DNA of 7,594 nucleotides from assembly GCA_003567835.1 (NCBI GenBank), contig PWYO01000151.1, positions 1 to 7,594 of the forward strand. Reading direction: 5' to 3'. Below the pieces are notes generated by a model. It was not told where the DNA came from. It was given only the letters and a program-made list of their open reading frames with translations, and did no database searches. Within the stretch, counting starts at the first letter, position 1, and each line of letters starts with the position of its first letter. The position numbers and the translations under genes are program-made. Source of the stretch: Actinomycetota bacterium. Lineage in GTDB: Bacteria; Actinomycetota; Humimicrobiia; Humimicrobiales; Humimicrobiaceae. Of this stretch, positions 1 through 5,978 are shown one piece after another.

Positions 1-306
1 AAATCGGGCATTATAGCGCTTACCCGTTCCCTGGCCAGGGATTACGGAAAAATGGGCTACAGGGTTAATGTGGTCCTTCCCGGGGCGATCAAAACCCCGG
101 GCACAGACAGCCTGGTGAAGATGGCCCTTCACAAACTCAGGTTTGACCTTTTAAAAACCAGTTACCATTTTCAGTCCAGGCTGCCCCTGGGCCGATGGGG
201 CACCCCTGACGAAGTGGCCAAATCGGTTCTATTTTTGGCCAGCGATATGGCCAGCTATATACAGGGGGCCATGCTTCCCGTAGACGGGGGGTTTCTTTCC
301 TCCTGA
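1..306 (+). CDS. Short-chain dehydrogenase/reductase (SDR), C-terminal fragment cut by window edge
   Basis: The reading frame is open from base 1 to the TGA at 304-306 and gives 101 residues, about 40% of a usual 250-residue classical SDR. The first visible residues, KSGIIALTRSLA, match the segment that begins at the catalytic Lys of the YxxxK active site, so the window starts at that Lys. The Rossmann NAD(P)-binding glycine motif and the catalytic Tyr must lie upstream. Visible family marks are the P27-G28...T32 cofactor-loop motif, the GRWGTPDEVA stretch, and the C-terminal LFLASDMASYIQG followed by DGG (95-97), as in FabG-like oxidoreductases. Family knowledge implies NAD(P)H-dependent oxidation or reduction of an alcohol or carbonyl in the cytoplasm; the substrate cannot be read from this part. 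It runs toward the opposite-strand cyclic di-GMP gene and ends 11 bp before it. The missing N-terminus is a window-edge effect, not evidence of a pseudogene. Confidence 0.93.
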   Translation, partial: KSGIIALTRSLARDYGKMGYRVNVVLPGAIKTPGTDSLVKMALHKLRFDLLKTSYHFQSRLPLGRWGTPDEVAKSVLFLASDMASYIQGAMLPVDGGFLSS

Positions 307-321
307 CCGCATATGGGTCAG
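303..321. terminator. Inverted repeat spanning two convergent stop codons (possible weak terminator)
   Basis: CTGACC (303-308) and GGTCAG (316-321) are perfect inverted repeats around the 7-nt loop GCATATG. The left arm holds the TGA stop of the SDR gene (304-306) and the right arm holds the complement of the TGA stop of the - strand GGDEF/HD-GYP gene (318-320). A 6-bp stem could form in either transcript. Neither side has an immediate T tract; the nearest run on the + side is TTTTTT about 20 nt downstream. Intrinsic termination is therefore only a possibility. Confidence 0.3.
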
Positions 322-2684
322 ATCATTGCTTTAAACATTTTTTCAAATGTGTCCACAATCCGGGGATCAAAATGTGTGCCGGAACATTTGAGAAGTTCAT
401 CCATGGCCTGCTGGACACTGACTGCTTTTCGGTAGGGGCGATCATGGGTCATGGCATCAAAAGCGTCCAGCACGGAAATGATCCGGGAAGCCAGGGGGAT
501 CTGCTCTCCTTTGAGTCCCTGGGGATAACCGCTGCCGTCCCATTTTTCATGATGATAGAGAATAGAATCTGCAATCGGGGAAAGCTCCGGGCTCTGGCTG
601 GCAATCCTATAGCCGATTTCGGGATGTTTTTTAATGGCCTTCCATTCCTGTTTGGTCAATTTTCCCGGTTTTAAGATGATCTGGTCGGAAAGAGCAATTT
701 TTCCAATATCATGGAGGGCTGCCAACAGATTCAGCTCATCAAGCTCGGCTTCGGTCAGGTGCAGTTTTTCGCCGATCTTTTTGGACAAGGATTTCATTCG
801 CTGCATATGGTCTTCGGTCTCATAATCCCTTTCTTCCAGGGTCTTTTCCAAAGAAGATATAATCCTGCTGCGGGTACTCTTGTTTTCAATAAGCTTATGC
901 CTGTACATTCTGTCCTCAGCTTCCTTGATGATATCATGCATATTTTGTCCAGGTTTCTCTTTGGCTGCACAGCCCAAAGAAATGCTTAAAGTAAGCTGTC
1001 TGCAGCTCTCTTCAGCACATCGCTGTTTGATTCTTTGGATGATTTTTTGGGCATGGCTGTGGGAGGTATGGGGCAGAATGGCAATAAACTCATCTCCGCC
1101 CCAGCGGGCTAGGATATCTTCCCTGCGGAAACAGCTCTTTAAGATTCTGGAGATGTCGGCAAGAAGCTTGTCGCCCTGCTTGTGACCAAAAGTGTCATTG
1201 ACCAGTTTAAGCCCATTGACATCCCCAATGATGATACTGATGGGCCGCAGTCTTTCAGAATCCAGCCTTTTTAATTCTTCTTCAAAAAAATTTCGATTGT
1301 ACAGCTTGGTTAGCTTGTCATGAAAACTTAAGTAATGTATTTTGGCTTCCGATTTTTTTCTGCTGGTTATGTCCCTTAGGATGCCTTCAATAAAAAGATC
1401 CCCGCCCGGGTCTTTCACCTGCCATAAGCTTGCCTCCACCCATATTTTTTTTCCGTCTTTTTTAGCCAGCTCAAGGGCAAAACTCTGCTTTCCCGGATTC
1501 CCTGAACTGAAATCTGGTTCAGGGACAATCACCGGCAGCTCACTTTTGTCTCTGCACCCGAACATATCCAGCAGGGATGCATTTGCCTGTATGTAGTTTC
1601 CATCCATATCCATTCTGAATATGCCGTCCAAAGAATTTTCAAAAATGGAGCGGTACCGCCGTTCTGCGGTTTTCTGTTCGGTGATGTCTGTAAAAATCAG
1701 TATCCTGCCTATGATTTTTTTATCCATATTCAAATAGGGATTGATGCTTAAGCTAAATATTTGGGGCAGGTTTTTTAGATGAACCTCCTGAATGGTTTCA
1801 AAACGGGTGCTTTTCCAATCTACGGGGACCGTGCCCAGCACACTGGATATGTCTTTTCCAATCAAGGCCTCGGTGTCCAGGCATTGCGCAGCCATGGTAT
1901 TGGCATAAAAGATCCTGTTTTTTGTATCGGCGGCGATGACCATATCCTTGTTGTTTTCAATTTCCGGCTCTATGCTCATGGGGATAAAGTCCCCTACTTT
2001 CAGCTTGATAAAACCGTAGAAAAGCACAGTGCTGCCCAAAGTCAGGGCCAGGGGTGTATTTTGAAAACCGGATACAGCAAAGATCTCCGAAATGTCCATA
2101 AGGTTGAACAAAAAAGGGAGGGTTATGGTGACCATCATCACCACGGCATGGTTTCGAAAAATCCGCGGTCCTTTCAGGAGAAGCTTGGCCAGAAAAAAAT
2201 AGCTAACCAGAAACGACAAATAGGCAAAAGCTGTCCACACCCAAAACCAGATCCCGTATTCCTTGCTAAGATAGGAAATGATATTTCCCGGCTGCAGCTG
2301 CCATGCGGTCCACATCAGGTTGTGAAAACGGTTGGTGGAAACCAGAATGATGGTGACTAACGGAATGACACAAAAAACAGCTATTTTTTTACCGGTAATC
2401 CATTTGCTGTAGCCAGAGTAATAAAGGGAAAGCATAAAAAAGGAAACGGGCACGGTTACCACGCCCAGGTATTTTATTTGGCTCCAAAGCATCTTGTACT
2501 GCCCGCTTGTGCTCAGCAGCTCAAAATAATAGCAGAATATCCAAACAAAACAGGCGGAAAAAAAAGCGATTCCAAACTTGTAGCCGGAAATATGTTTAAA
2601 TTTGCATAGAAAAAATATGCCTGCAAGAGGAATTGCCAGGCCCAGCACCAGTGCGGACATGTATGGCGTGGTTTCCCAACTCAT
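318..2684 (-). CDS. Membrane sensor with 7TM, two PAS, GGDEF and HD-GYP domains (cyclic di-GMP synthesis/turnover)
   Basis: 788 residues. About seven hydrophobic helices fill residues 8-226 (near 8-27, 37-56, 72-90, 100-116, 144-168, 178-196, 209-227), resembling the HisKA_7TM sensor module. Two PAS-like domains follow (about 235-335, ending FTDITEQK, and 342-442, ending LRDITSRKK). The GGDEF domain (about 450-600) keeps the signature at 529-533, Asp488, Asn496 and Asp505, plus an RxxD inhibitory site at 520-523, so a diguanylate cyclase with product inhibition is expected. The HD-GYP domain (about 610-785) keeps H658-D659-IGK, H687, H711-H712 and G717-S-G-Y-P721, expected to hydrolyse cyclic di-GMP. 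No His-kinase core is present. The ATG at 2684 is the first possible start after an in-frame TAA at 2694-2696; the Shine-Dalgarno is weak (GGA about 13 nt upstream). The gene has its own predicted promoter. Which activity dominates, and the sensed ligand, cannot be told. Confidence 0.95.
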   Translation of the reverse strand: MSWETTPYMSALVLGLAIPLAGIFFLCKFKHISGYKFGIAFFSACFVWIFCYYFELLSTSGQYKMLWSQIKYLGVVTVPVSFFMLSLYYSGYSKWITGKKIAVFCVIPLVTIILVSTNRFHNLMWTAWQLQPGNIISYLSKEYGIWFWVWTAFAYLSFLVSYFFLAKLLLKGPRIFRNHAVVMMVTITLPFLFNLMDISEIFAVSGFQNTPLALTLGSTVLFYGFIKLKVGDFIPMSIEPEIENNKDMVIAADTKNRIFYANTMAAQCLDTEALIGKDISSVLGTVPVDWKSTRFETIQEVHLKNLPQIFSLSINPYLNMDKKIIGRILIFTDITEQKTAERRYRSIFENSLDGIFRMDMDGNYIQANASLLDMFGCRDKSELPVIVPEPDFSSGNPGKQSFALELAKKDGKKIWVEASLWQVKDPGGDLFIEGILRDITSRKKSEAKIHYLSFHDKLTKLYNRNFFEEELKRLDSERLRPISIIIGDVNGLKLVNDTFGHKQGDKLLADISRILKSCFRREDILARWGGDEFIAILPHTSHSHAQKIIQRIKQRCAEESCRQLTLSISLGCAAKEKPGQNMHDIIKEAEDRMYRHKLIENKSTRSRIISSLEKTLEERDYETEDHMQRMKSLSKKIGEKLHLTEAELDELNLLAALHDIGKIALSDQIILKPGKLTKQEWKAIKKHPEIGYRIASQSPELSPIADSILYHHEKWDGSGYPQGLKGEQIPLASRIISVLDAFDAMTHDRPYRKAVSVQQAMDELLKCSGTHFDPRIVDTFEKMFKAMI

Positions 2685-2720
2685 AATAGCAACTTATTCC
2701 ATATATTATTATATGTACTA

Positions 2721-2748
2721 ATAATAAATGATTAAATAAAAATGTCAA
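2721..2748 (-). promoter_or_regulatory. Predicted sigma70 promoter of the GGDEF/HD-GYP gene
   Basis: On the - strand, TTGACA (2743-2748, 6/6 to consensus) is followed after 16 bp by TATTAT (2721-2726, 5/6). Transcription would begin near 2714, giving a leader of about 30 nt before the ATG at 2684. Directly upstream of the -35 box, bases 2750-2780 are almost pure A/T and include an alternating TA run (2750-2761), placed as an UP element would be. A second TATAAT-like match lies closer to the gene but has no partner at a suitable distance. This is a motif match, not evidence of activity. Confidence 0.6.
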
Positions 2749-2780
2749 CATATATATATAAATAATAGTAGTTAAATTTT

Positions 2781-5174
2781 TTATTTATTGTCTTTGCTGC
2801 TGTATTCTTTTTGCAAAGCATGATATTGATCCATTTTTTTGTGGACCAAACCATTGATTGAATCCGCCGGGTAATGGCCTTGCTTGTCTTTTTTGCCTGC
2901 TTTTAGCCCGGTGAGTATTTCCAGCCCCTGCTCCACTTCATTGATGGCCCAGACATGGAATTTGTCGTCTCTGACTGCATCTGCAATTTCCTGGTCAAGC
3001 ATGAGATGATCCATATTGCTTTCAGGAATGATGACCCCCTGGCTGCCGTTTAATCCCTTGGCTTTGCATATATGAAAGAAACCTTCCACCTTCTCATTGA
3101 CCCCGCCGATGGCCTGGATTTTCCCATTCTGGTTCATGGATCCGGTTACGGCTATGTCTTGCCTGAGAGGGATTTCAGCCAATGCAGAGATGAGCGCATA
3201 AAGCTCAGCACTGGATGCACTATCGCCCTCTATGCCCCCGTAGCTCTGCTCAAAAACCAGCCGTGCGGATAGGTTAAACGGCTTATGCTGGGCATATTTT
3301 TTAAGCATGTAGCCGCTTAGGATCAGCACCCCTTTACTATGTACCGGGCCCCCGAGCTTGGCTTCTCTTTCAATATCCACAATGCCGTCTTTGCCCATGC
3401 CTACAGTGGCGGTTACCCGGGAAGGCCGGCCGAAGGTATGGTCTCCTATATCCACAAAAGACAGTCCGTTGACTTGGCCCACCTCTGTGCCCTCTATATC
3501 AATGAGTATGGTTCCCCTGGCAATCAGCTCATGGATTTTTTCTTCGAGAAGATTGGAGCGATACATTTTTTGCTCAATGGCCTGGGTGATATGTTTTTTC
3601 TCGATATAGGCAGATCCGTCGGTCTGGGCATAATGGTTTGCCTCCATGAGCAGATCCCCGATATCCGAGAACCGGGTAGAAAGTTTTTTTCTGTCTGAGA
3701 CCAAACGGGATCCATAATCAATGGTTTTGGCAATGGCTGAAGCATGAACATGCTTTAAATGCTCTTTTTTTCTAAATGTGCATATGAAAGCTGCATAATC
3801 ATTGATATTTTTCTTTTTTTTCTCCATGGACCAGTCATAGTCCGCCTTGATTTTAAAAAGTTTCTTAAAGTCGGGATCATGGGCATAAAGCAAATTATAA
3901 AGAAGGGGCCTTCCGATGAGAATAATTTTAATCTCAAGCTCTATGGGCTCGGGCTTTAAGCTTTTGGTGGTAACCAGTCCCAGTTTTTCTCCGGCTTCTT
4001 CGATGTCTATTTTTTGATCCCTTAAGGCCAGCTTTAAGCTTTCCCAGGATAGGATATTTCTTAACAGCCCTTCAATGGGAATAATCAGAAAACCTCCATT
4101 GGCCCGGTGCAAAGCCCCGTTTCTGATCATGGTAAAGTCGGTGGTCAGCAGGCCGAATTGGGTCTCCCTTTCGATTTTGCCAAATAGATTGGCGTAATTG
4201 GGGTTGTGTTCGATGATGACCGGAGCGCCCTCCTGGTCAGAATTGTCCACCACCACATTGACCTCGTATTTGCGGAATGGTTTTTCTTTTAACCAGGGAA
4301 TGGCCATCTGCTGCTCTTTTTTCTTGCCCTTATCCAAAAAAAGGCCCAGGTTTTCCAATATGTCTTCTTTGACCGCATCAATATGGGATACCACCGCTTC
4401 ATATTGGTCGTATCTTTGTTTTATTTCATCAACCAGCTGGCCGATGGTATATAAGGCAATTTGATTATCTAGTTTTTTAATATTTTGGGCCACTCGCTTG
4501 TCCATTTTTCTGATCTCGGTCATCACCTGTTTTAATTGCTTGCCCAGCTGGCTTCTTTTTTGCTGGATTTTTTCCCTTTCTTCTTTTTTTAGCGACATGA
4601 AGTCTTCTTCACTGAGCACTTTTCCCTCAATAACCGGCAAAATCAAAAGCCCCAGTGCAGACTGCTTTAACACAAAACCTTCTTTTTTGGCTTTTTCCTT
4701 CAGTTCTGAGATCATGCTGTTTTTCTTTTGTTCCATGCTTTTGGTCAGATTCTCCCTTTTCTGCACATAATCCTTGCTCATAAAAGCTTTTGGAAGCAGA
4801 TCGCGGATGGTGTCTATAAATTTGGACATGTCCTGCTCAAATTGTTTGGCCTTTCCTTTTTCCAGTTTGATGGCCTTGGGTTTATAGGAATTCTTGAAAT
4901 TATAGACATAACACCAGTCAGGGGGGGTGGGTTTCTTTTTGGCCAGGGCATTGACGAAGCTTTTAACGCTGGTAGTCCTGCCGGTGCCGGGAAGCCCTGA
5001 AACAAATATGTTGAATCCTTTTTCTCCGATATTTAAGCCCAGCTGCAGTGCTTTTACGGCTCTTTGCTGCCCGATGATATTTTCCAGCGGCTGCAGGTCC
5101 TCGGTGGTCTCGCAGTCCAGTTCCTTTTCTGTGATGGTTTCTATTAGATCGGTATGCTTTAATTTTCTAGCCAT
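2781..5174 (-). CDS. Lon-like ATP-dependent protease (AAA_32 ATPase region plus Lon_C Ser-Lys protease domain)
   Basis: 797 residues from the ATG at 5174. The N-terminal LON substrate-recognition domain of classical Lon is absent. An AAA+ region (about 10-520) has a P-loop GLPGTGRTT at 60-68, a charged, probably coiled-coil insertion (about 105-290, Lys/Glu/Gln rich), and family stretches such as GALHRANGG (353-361) and TTKSLKPEP (402-410). The C-terminal Lon_C domain (about 555-760) has the Ser-Lys dyad: S652 in GDSASSAELYA and K695 in IGGVNEKVEG. Their spacing of 43 residues equals that of E. coli Lon (S679/K722). Expected role: cytoplasmic ATP-driven degradation of misfolded or regulatory proteins. 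The P-loop Lys is replaced by Arg66, and the usual Walker B Asp position appears to be Pro366. The frame extends to a TTG at 5222, but only the ATG at 5174 has a purine-rich Shine-Dalgarno. Its neighbour upstream is the zinc-ribbon gene, 172 bp away. Confidence 0.93.
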   Translation of the reverse strand: MARKLKHTDLIETITEKELDCETTEDLQPLENIIGQQRAVKALQLGLNIGEKGFNIFVSGLPGTGRTTSVKSFVNALAKKKPTPPDWCYVYNFKNSYKPKAIKLEKGKAKQFEQDMSKFIDTIRDLLPKAFMSKDYVQKRENLTKSMEQKKNSMISELKEKAKKEGFVLKQSALGLLILPVIEGKVLSEEDFMSLKKEEREKIQQKRSQLGKQLKQVMTEIRKMDKRVAQNIKKLDNQIALYTIGQLVDEIKQRYDQYEAVVSHIDAVKEDILENLGLFLDKGKKKEQQMAIPWLKEKPFRKYEVNVVVDNSDQEGAPVIIEHNPNYANLFGKIERETQFGLLTTDFTMIRNGALHRANGGFLIIPIEGLLRNILSWESLKLALRDQKIDIEEAGEKLGLVTTKSLKPEPIELEIKIILIGRPLLYNLLYAHDPDFKKLFKIKADYDWSMEKKKKNINDYAAFICTFRKKEHLKHVHASAIAKTIDYGSRLVSDRKKLSTRFSDIGDLLMEANHYAQTDGSAYIEKKHITQAIEQKMYRSNLLEEKIHELIARGTILIDIEGTEVGQVNGLSFVDIGDHTFGRPSRVTATVGMGKDGIVDIEREAKLGGPVHSKGVLILSGYMLKKYAQHKPFNLSARLVFEQSYGGIEGDSASSAELYALISALAEIPLRQDIAVTGSMNQNGKIQAIGGVNEKVEGFFHICKAKGLNGSQGVIIPESNMDHLMLDQEIADAVRDDKFHVWAINEVEQGLEILTGLKAGKKDKQGHYPADSINGLVHKKMDQYHALQKEYSSKDNK

Positions 5175-5177
5175 ATG

Positions 5178-5184
5178 CTCCCCT
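5178..5184 (-). promoter_or_regulatory. Ribosome binding site deciding the start of the Lon-like gene
   Basis: Read on the - strand, AGGGGAG (5184-5178) lies 3 nt before the ATG at 5174, or 5 nt if AGGGG is taken as the pairing core. The alternative in-frame TTG at 5222, 48 nt further upstream, has no comparable site. The spacing is short but acceptable, and this supports MARKLKHTDL as the true N-terminus. Confidence 0.6.
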
Positions 5185-5205
5185 TTTTTTGGTAACCATA
5201 TTAAT

Positions 5206-5211
5206 ATTATA
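5206..5211 (-). promoter_or_regulatory. Candidate -10 box upstream of the Lon-like gene
   Basis: A perfect TATAAT occurs on the - strand, inside an AT-rich stretch. It would place the transcription start near 5199 and give a leader of about 25 nt before the ATG at 5174. At 15-18 bp upstream I see no -35 hexamer resembling TTGACA, so this may be a weak or alternative-sigma promoter or a chance match. A heat-shock type promoter would be plausible for a protease, but the bases do not show one. Confidence 0.27.
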
Positions 5212-5222
5212 TACGAAAGCAA

Positions 5223-5346
5223 CAGAAAATATTATGTTTCCAAAAAAAGCAAAGGCCATGGCAATAGGTTCCGTGCGGCGAACCCAAAAAAGGGCCGGTG
5301 TCAAAATTTGGCGGTCCTATCTTAAAGGGATGCGCAATAGGCCCAG
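5223..5346. other. Intergenic stretch between the zinc-ribbon and Lon-like genes
   Basis: No convincing gene is seen. The stretch holds the octamer GCAATAGG twice in direct orientation (5261-5268 and 5334-5341), an inverted pair GGTTC/GAACC (5268-5272 and 5279-5283 approximately) with a loop of about 6-8 nt, and short A runs next to G/C blocks (5242-5248 and 5286-5291). Its middle is more G/C-rich than the AT-rich flank by the Lon-like start. A standard intrinsic terminator for the zinc-ribbon gene, with a strong stem followed by a T tract, is not evident. It could be the untranslated part of one transcript or a regulatory region. Confidence 0.4.
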
Positions 5347-5913
5347 TTAGGATCCTGTAAACCGGAAAACCAGATATACGATGATTCCGATGACAATAAG
5401 GCCCATCAGAATGAGGCATCCGGGGCTTTTGAGCATAGGGCCAAACATTTCCTGATAAGGGGGCTGCTGAGGCTTTTTCTCGGTTTCCGGGGCAACGTCC
5501 TCTTTGATTTTCTGCCCGCAGTACGGGCAGAGGTTAAAATCTTTTTGAATGGGTTTTTGGCATGCCGGGCAAATTTCTTCACCCATCTTTTCAAGCACTT
5601 CGATTTTCTTTTGTATGTCCTGATCTTTGAGGTTAAACACCTTCTGCATCTTATCCAGAAGCGCCTGTTCTTTTCCAGTAATCTGGCCTGCTTCGGAAAA
5701 ACTTAAATAGGTGGATGCATACAGCTCCAGGATGTCTTCGGTATCGAATTTTCTTAAGGTGTCGATTTCTTCGGCGGTAAGGTCTTTGTAAACCAGCACA
5801 TCGTCTTCAATCTTATCAAATTTGCGGTCCAGCATTTCATCACATTGCTCGCAATAGGGTGAATCTGCATGTTCGGGCAAATCTTTTTTGCATAGCTTGC
5901 ATCTATCTGTCAT
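5347..5913 (-). CDS. Small zinc-ribbon protein with C-terminal transmembrane anchor, function unknown
   Basis: 188 residues from the ATG at 5913. I do not recognise the family. An N-terminal Cys4 unit (C5-x2-C8 ... C21-x2-C24) and a second one (C115-x2-C118 ... C129-x2-C132, with CPACQKP and CPYCGQK) look like two zinc ribbons, the second close to the 'double zinc ribbon' style. Between them (about 28-112) is an acidic, probably helical region. After a Pro/Lys-rich linker (about 142-155), one hydrophobic helix (about 164-184) lies at the extreme C-terminus with Arg184 close behind. There is no signal peptide, so a tail-anchored protein with its zinc ribbons in the cytoplasm is inferred. The start at 5913 is preferred over the ATG at 5925 because GGGAG lies 5 nt before it. 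It follows the helicase gene by 65 bp and is probably in the same operon. A link to DNA repair or proteolysis is inferred from position only. Confidence 0.85.
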   Translation of the reverse strand: MTDRCKLCKKDLPEHADSPYCEQCDEMLDRKFDKIEDDVLVYKDLTAEEIDTLRKFDTEDILELYASTYLSFSEAGQITGKEQALLDKMQKVFNLKDQDIQKKIEVLEKMGEEICPACQKPIQKDFNLCPYCGQKIKEDVAPETEKKPQQPPYQEMFGPMLKSPGCLILMGLIVIGIIVYLVFRFTGS

Positions 5914-5918
5914 GGTTG

Positions 5919-5923
5919 CTCCC
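5919..5923 (-). promoter_or_regulatory. Ribosome binding site deciding the start of the zinc-ribbon gene
   Basis: GGGAG on the - strand is separated by CAACC (5 nt) from the ATG at 5913. The upstream in-frame ATG at 5925 directly abuts this site and has no purine-rich sequence of its own, so MTDRCKLC is the likelier N-terminus. Confidence 0.65.
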
Positions 5924-5978
5924 ATCTGATTGTCTTTTCAGTTTGGTCCTTTGCAAATACCTGTTTCAAATGCCCATT

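Noticed and set aside
1..306. The SDR gene as a truncated pseudogene
   Set aside because: The frame is open to base 1 and starts exactly at the catalytic Lys segment, so the missing part is explained by the window boundary.
1779..2360. A 193-codon open frame on the + strand inside the GGDEF/HD-GYP gene
   Set aside because: It is antisense to a clearly conserved multidomain protein, its product shows no domain-like pattern and there is no convincing ribosome binding site. It is a by-product of the codon use of the real gene.
318..2684. The GGDEF domain as a hybrid cyclic AMP-GMP synthase (Hypr type)
   Set aside because: The base-contacting position equivalent to PleD Asp344 is Asp505 here, not the Ser that marks Hypr enzymes, so cyclic di-GMP synthesis is the better call.
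2749..2780. An intrinsic terminator or repeat array in the AT-rich gap after the Lon-like gene
   Set aside because: There is no G/C-rich stem, and the alternating TA run is too short and imperfect to call a repeat array. It fits better as an AT-rich upstream promoter element.
5175..5222. An N-terminal extension of the Lon-like protein starting at the TTG at 5222
   Set aside because: It adds 16 hydrophobic residues unlike the family N-terminus and lacks a ribosome binding site, whereas the ATG at 5174 has AGGGGAG just upstream.
4927..5325. A 132-codon + strand frame crossing the start of the Lon-like gene
   Set aside because: Most of it is antisense to the P-loop region of the protease, and the low-complexity Ser/Phe-rich product resembles no known protein.
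5207..5419. A 70-codon - strand frame across the zinc-ribbon/Lon-like gap
   Set aside because: It overlaps the 3' end of the zinc-ribbon gene in another frame, has no ribosome binding site and shows no recognisable family pattern. I treat the gap as non-coding.
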